DNA of 59,962 bases from Spirosoma luteum DSM 19990 (GCF_000374065.1 NZ_KB893271.1:1-59962); one strand, 5' to 3'; shown: positions 26,121-35,682, counted from the stretch's first letter. Numbers and translations: made by a program. Notes: generated by a model not told the origin, from the letters alone.

Positions 26121-26300
26121 ATGAAAAACTCGGAACAGAGTACCGATCCTGAAGATGAGCTGTACGTTACGACCGAAGACACCGTGACGGAAGGCACTGC
26201 ACCCGATGCCGATACCCAGTCGTCGGCCGCCAGCGAAGCCGGTGATCGTATGGCAGAAGAGGGTTCCCGCGCCCCCAGCGCCCCCGCCGAAGGAGCTTAA
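26121..26300 (+). CDS. Small acidic protein of 59 residues
   Basis: A short reading frame starting MKNSEQSTDPEDELYVTTED and ending in an Ala/Pro/Glu-rich tail (RAPSAPAEGA). It is rich in Glu, Asp, Ser, Thr and Ala and likely disordered. Codon use looks like that of neighbouring genes, and it lies 74 bases after the Asp-rich gene on the same strand. Its stop is followed within four bases by the left arm of a 24-bp inverted repeat. The function is unknown. Confidence 0.55.
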   Translation: MKNSEQSTDPEDELYVTTEDTVTEGTAPDADTQSSAASEAGDRMAEEGSRAPSAPAEGA

Positions 26301-26303
26301 AAA

Positions 26304-26367
26304 AATGATGAATTATAAATGATGAATGAGTTCACAAAACATAATTCATCATTTATAATTCATCATT
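26304..26367. terminator. 24-bp perfect inverted repeat between convergent genes
   Basis: Arms 26304-26327 and 26344-26367 are exact reverse complements (AATGATGAATTATAAATGATGAAT) around a 16-base loop. The right arm contains the last codons and stop of the isochorismate synthase gene on the minus strand. It probably acts as a two-way terminator. Each arm is itself two imperfect copies of ATGATGAATTA, a style of AT repeat that may be dispersed in the genome. Confidence 0.75.
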
Positions 26368-27684
26368 CATAATTACCTTCAGTAGCGTCTGGCATTTCAT
26401 TTCGGTTTCCAGCCATTCCCGCTCCGGCTCCGAATCCTCCGTTAGTCCGGCTCCGGCGTAGAGAGTAGCCAGCCTTCCTTCCAGCTTCATGCAGCGGATA
26501 TGAACAAAAATGCCGGTTTCCGGCCCTTTGCCATCGGCATCTATATTCACTGGTCCCAGAAAACCGCTGTATAGTTCGCGGTCGTGGATTTCATGTTGCC
26601 GGATAAAGGCGAAAGCAGCATCGCGCGGGGTACCACAAACCGCCGAGGTAGGATGTAAAAGTTTCAACATCACCGTGCCCAGTTGTGGGTATCGTACTGC
26701 CTGGGTATCCACTGTGAAGGAAGTGCCTAAGTGCATCAGATTACCAGCCACAACGGTTTTTGGACCTTCTTCAATGTATTCGCGCAGCCTGATTTTTTTA
26801 AAACATTCAATAATGTAGCGGCTAACCAGTGCCTGTTCTTCAATTTCTTTCTGGGCCCACATCGCCTGAGTCGGGCGTTTCGACGTTCCGTCCGGATGCG
26901 TAGCCGACTGGGTGCCCGCCAGAGAAGCCGTTCTGAAAATACCGTCGGCATCCACGCTCACCAGTCGTTCGGGCGTGGCGCTAATCCATATCTGGCCCCG
27001 TTCCGGAATTGAAACCGCCGATACAAACGCGTTCGGATACGCTTTACAGAGTTTGTCGAACAAAGCAACCGCATTCGGTGCATCGGCAAACTGCACCCGC
27101 CTGGTGCGGGAAATGACTACTTTTCGCATCTCCCCCCGCTGTATCGCTTCAACGGCCTGGGTAGCGTTACGAACATAAATAGCCTCCGCTTCTGGATCGG
27201 ATAAGGGCGTGGGCGGAGTCGAAACCGCTTGCGGATGGTCGGCATATCGAGGTGACCGATCGAGTGTTTTCCAAAATAGGTCAGCCTGTCTGGTAAAATC
27301 AGGGGAAACGTCGCCTGGCGTTGATTCGACCCGTGTGGTTACACTCTGGTCGGCTTCTGACATAACGGCCTGAATGTCGGCGCGTATGAACAGCGTACGG
27401 GCCGTATGACTCGCTTCATCCGATAGGGGGGCGAGGTTATCGAACGGACTAACCAGGAAACCCGCCGGTAATTCGTCAAAATCAGCCGATACGCGGGGCA
27501 GCACCTCATCGAAGGAAACGATCAGGTGTTTGTCCCGCTGGGCGGGAAGTCGCCACAAAGCAGCCGGAAGACCAAGTGTGAATGCCGTCTCCCACAGATC
27601 GGTGCACCGGGGTTCGGGTAACAAAGTGCCTGGCCCGGTAAAAGGCGCGGCTAAATCGGTATGACGCTGAGCGGATGAATACAT
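26353..27684 (-). CDS. menF: Isochorismate synthase / chorismate-binding enzyme
   Basis: A 443-residue enzyme converting chorismate to isochorismate, the entry to menaquinone (the usual Bacteroidota quinone) or catechol siderophores. The chorismate-binding domain fills the C-terminal 270 residues: RKVVISRTRRV, PNAFVSAVSIPERGQIWISATPE, SKRPTQAMWAQKEIEEQ, LLHPTSAVCGTPRDAA, IHDRELYSGFLGPV and YAGAGLTEDSEPEREWLE, the last with metal-binding Glu residues. No other men genes are adjacent. The C-terminus (MNDEL) is encoded within the inverted repeat. MenF is preferred over EntC because no siderophore genes are present. Confidence 0.88.
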   Translation of the reverse strand: MYSSAQRHTDLAAPFTGPGTLLPEPRCTDLWETAFTLGLPAALWRLPAQRDKHLIVSFDEVLPRVSADFDELPAGFLVSPFDNLAPLSDEASHTARTLFIRADIQAVMSEADQSVTTRVESTPGDVSPDFTRQADLFWKTLDRSPRYADHPQAVSTPPTPLSDPEAEAIYVRNATQAVEAIQRGEMRKVVISRTRRVQFADAPNAVALFDKLCKAYPNAFVSAVSIPERGQIWISATPERLVSVDADGIFRTASLAGTQSATHPDGTSKRPTQAMWAQKEIEEQALVSRYIIECFKKIRLREYIEEGPKTVVAGNLMHLGTSFTVDTQAVRYPQLGTVMLKLLHPTSAVCGTPRDAAFAFIRQHEIHDRELYSGFLGPVNIDADGKGPETGIFVHIRCMKLEGRLATLYAGAGLTEDSEPEREWLETEMKCQTLLKVIMNDEL

Positions 27685-27895
27685 AAAGCATAAACAGCCG
27701 GATTCGGGCTGCCTGAACAGATAACAAGTATGACTGCTAATTTGTGCTTGATGACCTAAAACACTTTTCCGGGGTTGCTGAGTATAGCTTAATCAGACAG
27801 GGCAATCCGGACACAATGGGAAATAACAGACTCTGTATTCGTCAGTGCCCGTATTTTCTGCGAACTTTACGGCTCGACAAACTACTCGTCATTGT

Positions 27896-28846
27896 ATGAT
27901 TCGTATCTTTCAGCAGGACGAAACCTCCGTTCGCAAAGTCCGTGATATTGACTCCTTCTCCCACTCAGCCCGTACCCTCTGGGTGGACCTCCAAAATCCA
28001 ACGGCGGCCGAAATCAAAAGCGTGGAAGAGAAATTCGATGTCGATTTTCTGAGTCAGCAGGAGCAACTGGAAATTGAAAGTAGTTCGCGCTATATTGAAG
28101 AAGATGACTTTTTGATTGCCAACTCCAACTTCCTGGTACCCGACTCCGAGCATCGATATGCCAACGTGCCGGTTAGTTTTCTGCTCAAAGACGAAATGCT
28201 CTTTACATACCGCAATGCGGACCTGAAATCCTTTGCCGATACCGTCAAACGAATCAAATCTAAACGGGCGGTATTCAGTGACGGGGCACAGATTATGATT
28301 TCCATCTTCGAATCGCGGATTGATTATGATGCCGACCTGATCGAAATGGTATCGGGCGAAATTAAGGCCATAAACAAAATGCTCGACCTGGATGCTAATC
28401 TGGACAAGGAAATGCTGCTGAACATCAACGACTACCAGGAACTGACCATGTCTATCCGGGAAAACGTGGTGGATAAACAGCGGGTAATATCCTCCATGAT
28501 TCGTTCCGATGGGTGGTTCAACGACCTGGAACAGCAACGGCTGCGAACCCTTATCAAAGACATCAACTCCCTGATTGACCACACCAACTTTATTTTCGAG
28601 CGGCTGGAATTCCTGCAAAACACCTACCTCGGTCTGATCGACCTGGAGCAAAACCGGGTCGTGAAGATATTTACCGTCGTATCACTGGTTTTCCTGCCGC
28701 CAACCCTGCTGGCCAGTATCTGGGGCATGAACTTCGACGTGATGCCGGAAATGCACTGGCAGTATGGCTATGCCTTCGCCCTGGCTATGATGCTCCTTTC
28801 CTCCGCCCTGACGGTCTTTGTATTCCGGCGCAAAAACTGGCTGTAG
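27896..28846 (+). CDS. corA: CorA family magnesium/cobalt transporter
   Basis: About 316 residues. The long soluble N-terminal domain is followed by two C-terminal transmembrane helices. The signature GMN sits at the end of the first helix in SIWGMNFDVMPEMHWQYGY, and the protein ends with a short basic tail (RRKNWL). CorA forms a pentameric Mg2+ channel. ATG 27896 (MIRIFQQDE) matches the family start; an upstream in-frame ATG at 27845 adds 17 residues with no family match. It is divergent from the isochorismate synthase gene. Confidence 0.94.
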   Translation: MIRIFQQDETSVRKVRDIDSFSHSARTLWVDLQNPTAAEIKSVEEKFDVDFLSQQEQLEIESSSRYIEEDDFLIANSNFLVPDSEHRYANVPVSFLLKDEMLFTYRNADLKSFADTVKRIKSKRAVFSDGAQIMISIFESRIDYDADLIEMVSGEIKAINKMLDLDANLDKEMLLNINDYQELTMSIRENVVDKQRVISSMIRSDGWFNDLEQQRLRTLIKDINSLIDHTNFIFERLEFLQNTYLGLIDLEQNRVVKIFTVVSLVFLPPTLLASIWGMNFDVMPEMHWQYGYAFALAMMLLSSALTVFVFRRKNWL

Positions 28847-28938
28847 CCTTCGGGCATAGTATTTTGGGTAAGATTAGTTGCTGTTCTGCTTCATAAAGTA
28901 TGGGCTGCTCCCATCGCAAACGATAAAGCGTATTACCT

Positions 28939-30084
28939 ATGAAAGCCGGAAAAAACACCCTCTTACTACTACTTAGCTTCCTGGCTGTTGCTCTGACAAC
29001 GGCCTGGATTTCTTCCCCCAACGCTACCCCGACCATTCCCAAACCCGCTCCCAGCGTACAACGATACCTATACGTAGTTACGCCGGGCGTACGTAATTAC
29101 CTGGGCTATGGCGGGCACGGGATTCAGGTGTTCGACATGGCTACTAACCACCGGTTTGTGAAGTTCATTAAAACGGGTGGCTTTAGTAAAAATGGCAAAC
29201 CGTCTAATGTGAAGGGTGTAGATGTGAGCGTGGCTTTGAACTGTATTTACATCAGTACGCTCGAAGCCATCCAGTGCATTGACCTGACCACAGAGAAACT
29301 CCTGTGGGAAAAGCAGTATGAAGGAGGTGTGGATCGTATCTCCATCTCACCGGATGGGAAAATAATTTATGCCCCATCGCTGGAAAAAGAATTCTGGACC
29401 GTCGTTGACGCTAGAACGGGGGATGTTATCAAAAAAATAGTGACTAACTCCGGGGCGCATAACACCATCTACGGACCTGATGGAAAGTACGTGTATCTGG
29501 CCGGGCTAAAATCAACCATGCTGAACGTGGCCGATGCCAAAACCCACACCATAGCCAAACAGGTTGGCCCATTTGGTGCCGACATCCGCCCGTTTACCAT
29601 CAACGGGGCACAAACGCTGGTGTACGTGAATGTAAATGGGTTGCTGGGCTTTGAAGTGGGTGATCTGGTAACGGGTAAATTTCTACACCGCATAGTGGTA
29701 GAAGGCTTTAACATTGGGGAGGTGAAGCGGCATGGGTGCCCCAGTCACGGTATTGGCATGACCCCGGATGAGAAAGAAATATGGCTGTGCGACGGAGCCA
29801 ATAACCGGGTACACATCTTTGACAATACGGTGATGCCACCCATACAGAAAACGTCTATTCTGGTGCGGGACATGCCCGGCTGGATCACGTTCAGCCGGGA
29901 CGGTAAATACGCCTATCCCTCAACTGGCGACGTAATTGACGTAAAGACCCGAAAAATTGTTGCGACGCTGGAAGATCAGGATCACAACGCCGTGCAGAGT
30001 GAAAAAATGGTTGAAATTCAGTTTAGCGGAGGCAAAGCCGTAGCCGCCGGAGATCAGTTTGGTATCGGTCAGGTGAAAAAGTAG
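28939..30084 (+). CDS. Exported YncE-like beta-propeller protein
   Basis: A 381-residue protein with a signal peptide (NTLLLLLSFLAVALTTAW). Repeated seven-bladed YncE/YVTN-type segments are visible: GIQVFDMATNHRFVKFI, VALNCIYISTLEAIQCIDL, RISISPDGKIIYAPSLE, HNTIYGPDGKYVYLAGL, GIGMTPDEKEIWLCDGANN and TFSRDGKYAYPSTGDVID. No catalytic residues could be assigned. It is followed by another exported propeller-type protein about 100 bp on, in the same direction. Role unknown. Confidence 0.82.
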   Translation: MKAGKNTLLLLLSFLAVALTTAWISSPNATPTIPKPAPSVQRYLYVVTPGVRNYLGYGGHGIQVFDMATNHRFVKFIKTGGFSKNGKPSNVKGVDVSVALNCIYISTLEAIQCIDLTTEKLLWEKQYEGGVDRISISPDGKIIYAPSLEKEFWTVVDARTGDVIKKIVTNSGAHNTIYGPDGKYVYLAGLKSTMLNVADAKTHTIAKQVGPFGADIRPFTINGAQTLVYVNVNGLLGFEVGDLVTGKFLHRIVVEGFNIGEVKRHGCPSHGIGMTPDEKEIWLCDGANNRVHIFDNTVMPPIQKTSILVRDMPGWITFSRDGKYAYPSTGDVIDVKTRKIVATLEDQDHNAVQSEKMVEIQFSGGKAVAAGDQFGIGQVKK

Positions 30085-30188
30085 CCCACCCAGGTACCGT
30101 TGTGAATGGTAGAATAACGCGATTGTCACTTTTGTCAGTGAACCAACGCTCGGGTTGTTACCTGACCAGTTACTGATTTCTTACACAA

Positions 30189-31727
30189 ATGATACACGTA
30201 AAACGTACTCTTCTGACCTGTTTGACAAGTCTGATGCTGACCGCCGGTTTCTCGGCACTGGCGCAAAATCCAAATCTGGGCATATTTGCCGGGCAGGGTG
30301 ATATTGGCGATGTGCTGAAACCAGGCTCGGCTCGTTATAATGCCCAGAACCACACCTACGAACTAGCCGGTTCGGGCTACAATGTGTGGTTTGATCACGA
30401 TGAATTCCATTTTATGTGGAAAAAGATGACCGGCGATTTTATCCTGTATTGCCGGGCGGAATTAGTGGGTAAAGGGGTTGACCCACACCGTAAAGTGGGC
30501 TGGATGGCCCGCACCAGTCTCGATCCTAAATCGGCCCATATTAACGCAGTGGTGCACGGCGATGGCCTCACATCCCTGCAATTTCGGAAGACGACCGGTG
30601 CTAATACTGAAGAAATTCGCGCCAAAATTACTCATGCTGATGTGATCCAGCTGGAGCGTAAAGGCAATACCTACACCATGCGGATGGCTAAATTCGGCGA
30701 ACCGTTCGTAACCGAACAGGTAACTGACCTGAGTTTGGGCGATGAGGTATACGTGGGCTTATTTGTTGGGTCGCATAATAAAGACGTGCTGGAAAAGGGT
30801 GTTTTCCGGGATGTCCGCATCAGTGTACCGGCTACCGACGCCCAGGTTCCGTACCGTGATTATCTGGCCAGTAATCTGGAAATACTGGACGTATCAACGG
30901 GCAACCGGCAGGTTATTTTCAACCATCCCAAATCCATTCAGGCACCCAACTGGATGCCCAACGGGAAAACGCTGCTTTACAACGGCGATGGTAACATCTA
31001 CACCTTTAACATGGCCAAAGGACAACCGACTCTGTTGAACACGGGTGAGGTGAAGAATAATAACAATGACCATGTACTGTCTTTCGATGGTAAAATGTTG
31101 GGCCTGAGCAGTGGCGTTAAGGAGTTGGGAGGCTCTATTGTGTACACCGTTCCGGTAACGGGTGGCAATCCAAAACAGATTACGCCCAAGGGGCCTTCGT
31201 ACCTGCACGGCTGGTCGCCTGACAGGAAAACACTGGTGTTTACCGGTTCCCGCAATGGTGATTACGACATTTATAGTGTCCCATCGGCGGGTGGTCCCGA
31301 AGTACGGCTCACCGAAGCAAAAGGGCTTGATGATGGCCCGGAATATAGCCCCGACGGGAAATACATTTATTTCAACTCCGCCCGTACCGGTACCATGCAG
31401 CTCTATCGGATGAAAGCCGATGGCAGCGAAGAGGAAGCCATTACCAACGGCGAATTTCACGACTGGTTTCCGCACATCTCGCCCGATGGAAAATGGATTG
31501 TGTTTCTCTCCTTCCTTAAGGAAGAAGTAAAGGCAGACGAACATCCATTCTACAAACACGTGTACCTGCGAATGTTGCCCATATCGGGACAGGGAGAGCC
31601 TAAAGTAATCGCCTACATCTACGGTGGGCAGGGCACCATTAACACCCCTTCCTGGTCGCCGGACAGCAAGCGGGTGGCGTTTATCAGCAACACAGCGGAG
31701 AGCAGCATGAGTCCCGTTGAGAAATAA
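30189..31727 (+). CDS. Exported protein with DUF1349-like and TolB/PD40 propeller domains
   Basis: A 512-residue protein with a signal peptide ending near FSALAQ. Residues 30-205 form a concanavalin-like DUF1349-type domain (MTGDFILYCRAE, VGWMARTSLDPKSAH, VYVGLFVGSHNKD). Residues 215-500 are PD40/WD40-like repeats of the TolB type (APNWMPNGKTLLYNGDG, GWSPDRKTLVFTGSRNGDYDIY, EYSPDGKYIYFNSARTGTMQLY, HISPDGKWIVFLS, SWSPDSKRVAFISN). Proteins of this kind often bind or process polysaccharide at the cell surface; the activity here is unknown. Confidence 0.85.
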   Translation: MIHVKRTLLTCLTSLMLTAGFSALAQNPNLGIFAGQGDIGDVLKPGSARYNAQNHTYELAGSGYNVWFDHDEFHFMWKKMTGDFILYCRAELVGKGVDPHRKVGWMARTSLDPKSAHINAVVHGDGLTSLQFRKTTGANTEEIRAKITHADVIQLERKGNTYTMRMAKFGEPFVTEQVTDLSLGDEVYVGLFVGSHNKDVLEKGVFRDVRISVPATDAQVPYRDYLASNLEILDVSTGNRQVIFNHPKSIQAPNWMPNGKTLLYNGDGNIYTFNMAKGQPTLLNTGEVKNNNNDHVLSFDGKMLGLSSGVKELGGSIVYTVPVTGGNPKQITPKGPSYLHGWSPDRKTLVFTGSRNGDYDIYSVPSAGGPEVRLTEAKGLDDGPEYSPDGKYIYFNSARTGTMQLYRMKADGSEEEAITNGEFHDWFPHISPDGKWIVFLSFLKEEVKADEHPFYKHVYLRMLPISGQGEPKVIAYIYGGQGTINTPSWSPDSKRVAFISNTAESSMSPVEK

Positions 31728-31838
31728 GGAAGCTAGTAGCAGCTCCGAAAATCAGTTGCCGGGCAACCGCTTAATGATAGTGCCAAAACCCTGATCATAT
31801 ACCAGCGGTTGTGACACTGTATTTTACCAATCAATTTT

Positions 31839-32834
31839 ATGGAGTATAGAAAGTTAGGTGATTCAGACCTTACTATTTCAGTAATCACCTTTGGGGCCTG
31901 GGCGGCTGGTGGCTGGATGTGGGGCGGTACCGAACGGAGTGAAGCGGTGAAGGCTATTCAGGAGTCATACCACGTTGGTGTAACCTCCATCGACACCGCA
32001 CCGATTTACGGGCAGGGCCTGAGCGAAGAAATTGTGGGCGAAGCCATCAAAGGTTTTCCCCGCGATAAAGTACAGATTCTGACCAAGTACGGGATGCGGT
32101 GGGACCTTGCCAAAGGGGATTTCGCCATGCACAGCAAAGACAATAGCGGCAGGGACATCGATATCTATAAGTACGCTGGAAAAGAAAGTATTATCGAGGA
32201 GTGCGAGAACAGCCTGAAACGCCTGGGTACGGATTACATCGACCTGTATCAGATTCACTGGCACGATAAAACGACGCCCATAGACGAAACGATGGAAGCC
32301 GTGACGCGGCTCATTGAGCAGGGGAAAGTGCGTTATGCGGGCGTTTGTAACTACAGCGCCGAGCTGATGCGGGAAGCGGCAAAGACTATCAACCTGGTTT
32401 CCAATCAGGTGCCCTACAGCATGGTAAAACGGGATATCGAAGCTGAAACGGTTCCGTACTGCATTGAACATAATAAAGCCATTCTGGCCTATAGTCCACT
32501 GGAGCGGGGGTTACTGACCGGTAAAATGAAACCAGGACACGAATTTGCTCAGGACGACCACCGGGCATCGCTCTATTTTTTCAAGGATGAAAACCTGAAA
32601 CGTGTCGATGCCTTCCTGGATAAAATCAAGCCGATGGCGGATGATAAACAGGCAACGGTAGGTCAGTTGGTCCTGCGGTGGACGGTAGAGCAACCCGGCA
32701 TCACGATTGCCCTGGTAGGGGCGCGGGATGCCACGCAGGCACTGCAAAATGCGGCATCTATGGACATAAAATTAAGCGCGGAAGAGATCGGTCAGATTAC
32801 GGAAGAACTGAACAAACTGGAACTGGTCAAGTAG
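31839..32834 (+). CDS. Aldo/keto reductase
   Basis: A 331-residue NADPH-dependent TIM-barrel oxidoreductase. The catalytic tetrad region is visible: Asp in SIDTAPIYGQGLSEEIVGEA with Tyr, Lys in VQILTKYGMRW and His in YQIHWHDKTTP. Other marks are GKVRYAGVCNYSAE, LAYSPLERGLLTGKM and QPGITIALVGARD for cofactor binding. It resembles the IolS/YhdN-like branch. It stands alone before a large two-way terminator. The physiological substrate is unknown. Confidence 0.94.
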   Translation: MEYRKLGDSDLTISVITFGAWAAGGWMWGGTERSEAVKAIQESYHVGVTSIDTAPIYGQGLSEEIVGEAIKGFPRDKVQILTKYGMRWDLAKGDFAMHSKDNSGRDIDIYKYAGKESIIEECENSLKRLGTDYIDLYQIHWHDKTTPIDETMEAVTRLIEQGKVRYAGVCNYSAELMREAAKTINLVSNQVPYSMVKRDIEAETVPYCIEHNKAILAYSPLERGLLTGKMKPGHEFAQDDHRASLYFFKDENLKRVDAFLDKIKPMADDKQATVGQLVLRWTVEQPGITIALVGARDATQALQNAASMDIKLSAEEIGQITEELNKLELVK

Positions 32835-32838
32835 AGTG

Positions 32839-32888
32839 AACCGTCTGTGTGGTGCCGGTTGCTCACAACCGGTGCCACACAGACGGTT
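32839..32888. terminator. Large bidirectional terminator hairpin
   Basis: Arms 32839-32861 and 32866-32888 pair over 23 bases, with two adjacent G-T pairs, around the loop CTCA. It sits directly after the aldo/keto reductase stop and about 30 bases from the stop of the convergent DUF2071 gene, so it can end both transcripts. Confidence 0.85.
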
Positions 32889-32917
32889 TGATAAAAGTGC
32901 GATGGGAGGGTGCCCCG

Positions 32918-33637
32918 TTATCGAATAGCCGCCCCCGACTTAATGACTACCGGTGAGCCTTCGGCCAGAAATACTGACGTGGGCGGGTGCTTGAAAAAAG
33001 GCGCAAACGCAGTACCATACAACTTGGTTATACTACAGCGAACATCGTGCGTATGTACCGGGTAAATCAGCCAGGGCGGGTGTACGACTTCGTATTCTGA
33101 CGTACGATTCGAACCCCGGCGGGTATAGCCCCAGTAATGCTCCGTAATAAACGCTTCTTCGCTGGCTGGTACTAACGGGTGGCCGGTCTGGTCGGCCGTG
33201 ACGCTGATGTGGTTCCAGTCCGAACCAACTTTCCACTCGTACCGAATTTGCTGTGTTTGGGCTTCCTGTTCAAACCGATGCCGCATGGGATGGGTAGCGT
33301 ATGGTTCGCCGTAGAGGGTATTAGCGACCAGCGTAATGGCAAATTTTGGCACAATTTCTTTGATGAAGACAACGCCCCGTTTCCAGCCATCCGGCGTTTT
33401 TCGCCGAACGTAGAACCGCAGGTTGAATTCTTCAAATTCGGTGTGAAAAGGCACCGGTAGAACACCGAACATCTTTACGCGTTGAAAATAGAAACCAACT
33501 AAACTGCCGTAACAAACGCCATTAAACTCATCAAGTTCGGTGCCGTAAGGGAGCAGTGGCTCCAACACCCGGCGGTCAATTGCGTAGTTGGCAAAAATAA
33601 GCTTTCGCCATTCGGCGCTTAGAAAGGTGGTGGCCAT
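32918..33637 (-). CDS. DUF2071 (YqjF-like) protein
   Basis: A 239-residue cytoplasmic protein. The family pattern is clear: WRKLIFANYAIDRRVLEPLLPYG at the start, YGSLVGFYFQRVKMFGVLPVPFH, then FEEFNLRFYVRR and GVVFIKEIVPKFAITLVANTLYGEPY, and SEEAFITEHYWGYTRRGSN towards the end. DUF2071 proteins have an acetoacetate-decarboxylase-like fold; their function is not established. It lies about 60 bp downstream of the DUF1080 gene on the same strand, so the two may be co-transcribed. Confidence 0.88.
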   Translation of the reverse strand: MATTFLSAEWRKLIFANYAIDRRVLEPLLPYGTELDEFNGVCYGSLVGFYFQRVKMFGVLPVPFHTEFEEFNLRFYVRRKTPDGWKRGVVFIKEIVPKFAITLVANTLYGEPYATHPMRHRFEQEAQTQQIRYEWKVGSDWNHISVTADQTGHPLVPASEEAFITEHYWGYTRRGSNRTSEYEVVHPPWLIYPVHTHDVRCSITKLYGTAFAPFFKHPPTSVFLAEGSPVVIKSGAAIR

Positions 33638-33695
33638 TGGCAGGGGCTTAAACGGTTTGTTGGCAGTTAACAGACTGTTTAAGGGCAGTGTTACC

Positions 33696-34418
33696 CTATT
33701 TTTTGGCCAGTGGTTTTACCGAAACCTCTTTGAAATAAACTACGTCAGAATCGCCGTGATTCTGCAGGCCGATGTAGCCAGACACGGGGCGCAGGCCACG
33801 GTAAGGCTCGAAATCAAATTTACGGGCGGGAACGGCCTCGCCTTCCCGGTAGTCGGTCACTTTCACGCCATTTACGTGAACAAGCGTGCGGGTGCCATCC
33901 AGCGTAATATCCATTATGTTCCACTGTGGGCCGGGTTTCCCCGGTTTTGCCAGTGGTTTGGTCAGCGAGTAAAGCGTTCCGGTATAGTGATAGTCATCTT
34001 CCTTTGATGTTTCGGGGTGGTTATCAATCTGCACCTCGTAGCCGTAGTGAACGGGCATCCACTCTTCGTGCGGTTCAACGGGAATCCGGATAAACACGCC
34101 CGCATTGCTGTTTTCTTTCTGCATCCGGTACACTACATGGATGACGCAGTTACTAAATTTCTCCTTTGTCCAGTACAGCAGCCCCAGTCCACCGTGGCCC
34201 CGAATCATACCGTTTTCCACAGACATGCGCCCCTTACCCACGTGTTTCCAGCCGGTTAAATCTTTCCCATTGAATAGCTGTCGCCAGCCATTGGCCTGAC
34301 CGGGTTCATCGCTGCGAGGCTCGGTAGCGCTATTAAAAGCAATAGCCGTCATTGGCCGACTCAGGCTGCCTGCCAGCAGAAGACTGATGCCGACCAGCCA
34401 GTTCGTTAGTTTTCTCAT
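33696..34418 (-). CDS. Exported DUF1080 (3-keto-disaccharide hydrolase-like) protein
   Basis: A 240-residue protein with a signal peptide (LVGISLLLAGSLSRPMTAIA). The DUF1080 beta-sandwich is recognised by WRQLFNGKDLTGWKHVGKG, SVENGMIRGHGGLGLLYW, NAGVFIRIP, GYEVQIDNH and GYIGLQNHGDSDVVYFKEVSVKPL. Some family members hydrolyse 3-keto-glycosides made by Gfo/Idh-type oxidoreductases, others may only bind sugar. It is about 19 kb from the Gfo/Idh and ThuA-like genes, but may serve the same kind of pathway. Confidence 0.88.
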   Translation of the reverse strand: MRKLTNWLVGISLLLAGSLSRPMTAIAFNSATEPRSDEPGQANGWRQLFNGKDLTGWKHVGKGRMSVENGMIRGHGGLGLLYWTKEKFSNCVIHVVYRMQKENSNAGVFIRIPVEPHEEWMPVHYGYEVQIDNHPETSKEDDYHYTGTLYSLTKPLAKPGKPGPQWNIMDITLDGTRTLVHVNGVKVTDYREGEAVPARKFDFEPYRGLRPVSGYIGLQNHGDSDVVYFKEVSVKPLAKK

Positions 34419-34667
34419 AGGATTGTGAAAATGGTCACTTTAGCCTCAAGCATGACACGGCAATGTACAAAGTGAATGCACTAGTACAGGACAATTTTCC
34501 TAATCTTTTGATAGGTGATGATAAAAATTAAGCTAGGTTAAATTACGCTCAACGACTTGTTAGACCACGATACTTTTTCATCCATGAATTTCGAGCAGAC
34601 ATGCTAGCCTGGATTTGCTCTATCTCTGAAGGAATAATCCTGGATTTGCTGGGGACCAAAAGCTGAT

Positions 34668-35276
34668 TTACAGGTGAACCAGATAATCGGTCAGGAGTTT
34701 CCACTGCATTTTTTGATAAAAAAGCCAACCCGCTTCCGCAATGAGTGTATTGATCAGGCCCCGTTCTTCGGCCTGAGGTTGTTGGTTGTTAATGGATTCC
34801 TGTTGGCCAATTTCAAACGCGCTGATTGTACAGCCGGATACGTCGACCCGAAAGATGCTGCGCGCGTGTTCAGTGAAAAAATGCTCAATCTGATTCGGGT
34901 TATCTGCCAATGGGTCCGGGCAGGGTTGAACCGTAAACTCAGCTCGTGTTTCGCCTGTCTCCCGGTGAATGACCTGTACCCAGTTTTCTGGCGTTGGACC
35001 AGGTAAATTAATCTGGATGAAATCCCCGATTTCGGCTGGTCCAGCGGGTTTGGGCCTGCCAACCGGGTCATACAGCATGAAATCAGCGGAAAGGCCGGAA
35101 AGATTCGACCATTCGTTCACATTCAGCAGTTTGGCTACCGACTTGGCAAAGGCTTCTACTGCCGCTGATTCGTCTGGATACGTATGGTGACTTTCATAGA
35201 TCTTATCCTTAGTAGCCTCGCCCTGAACGACTTTACTTTCGTGTTGAATCTGCTCAACAATAGCCTTGAGTTTCAT
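34668..35276 (-). CDS. Unrecognised protein of 202 residues
   Basis: The product was not recognised. It is soluble, without signal peptide or membrane helix. The start is KLKAIVEQIQHESKVVQGEA; a middle part reads GDFIQINLPGPTPENWVQV and the end is rich in Gln/Trp/Leu (WLFYQKMQWKLLTDYLVHL). Composition and codon use look native, and no competing frame is longer. It lies alone, with about 250 bp to the DUF1080 gene downstream. One could imagine a secretion or phage-like accessory protein, but there is no evidence for either. Confidence 0.6.
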   Translation of the reverse strand: MKLKAIVEQIQHESKVVQGEATKDKIYESHHTYPDESAAVEAFAKSVAKLLNVNEWSNLSGLSADFMLYDPVGRPKPAGPAEIGDFIQINLPGPTPENWVQVIHRETGETRAEFTVQPCPDPLADNPNQIEHFFTEHARSIFRVDVSGCTISAFEIGQQESINNQQPQAEERGLINTLIAEAGWLFYQKMQWKLLTDYLVHL

Positions 35277-35682
35277 AGGGATTCATGTGTTATAATGTGC
35301 CTTACCCGTCCTGGAGAGACAATTCTTTATTTCAGAATAGCAGGGGTTCGACATGGCGTAACCGCCACTTTTGCAAGTATATTTTTATACAAACCCACTG
35401 AGTCACTGAGTTGATTTAGCTTGATGACCGTCCTTCCAACGTAAACTGGCCTATCAACGGCAGGAGAATGGGAAGTGAGGGAACGGTACTCAATCTGCTG
35501 ATCTGTTCCAAATCGGGGCCATTCCGGGAAGTAGATTTCACTGACGGAACTGCCTTTTTCGTATCGGGCTGGTTCGGGAAGCCGATTTATGACTGACGGT
35601 GCGTATCGATCTGACTGGAACCACTGCCTCACACCCTTCGTGTCTGTAAACACATCAGAGGGCTATAGGCTGTTTTTGGAAC
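35277..35682. other. Region with a doubtful minus-strand ORF
   Basis: About 400 bp between the unrecognised 202-residue gene and the next plus-strand gene. A minus-strand frame of 108 codons (35327-35653, ending CRTPAILK) is open, but has no good ribosome site and no family match. It could be a real small gene or a fragment; it is listed here rather than as a CDS. Confidence 0.35.
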
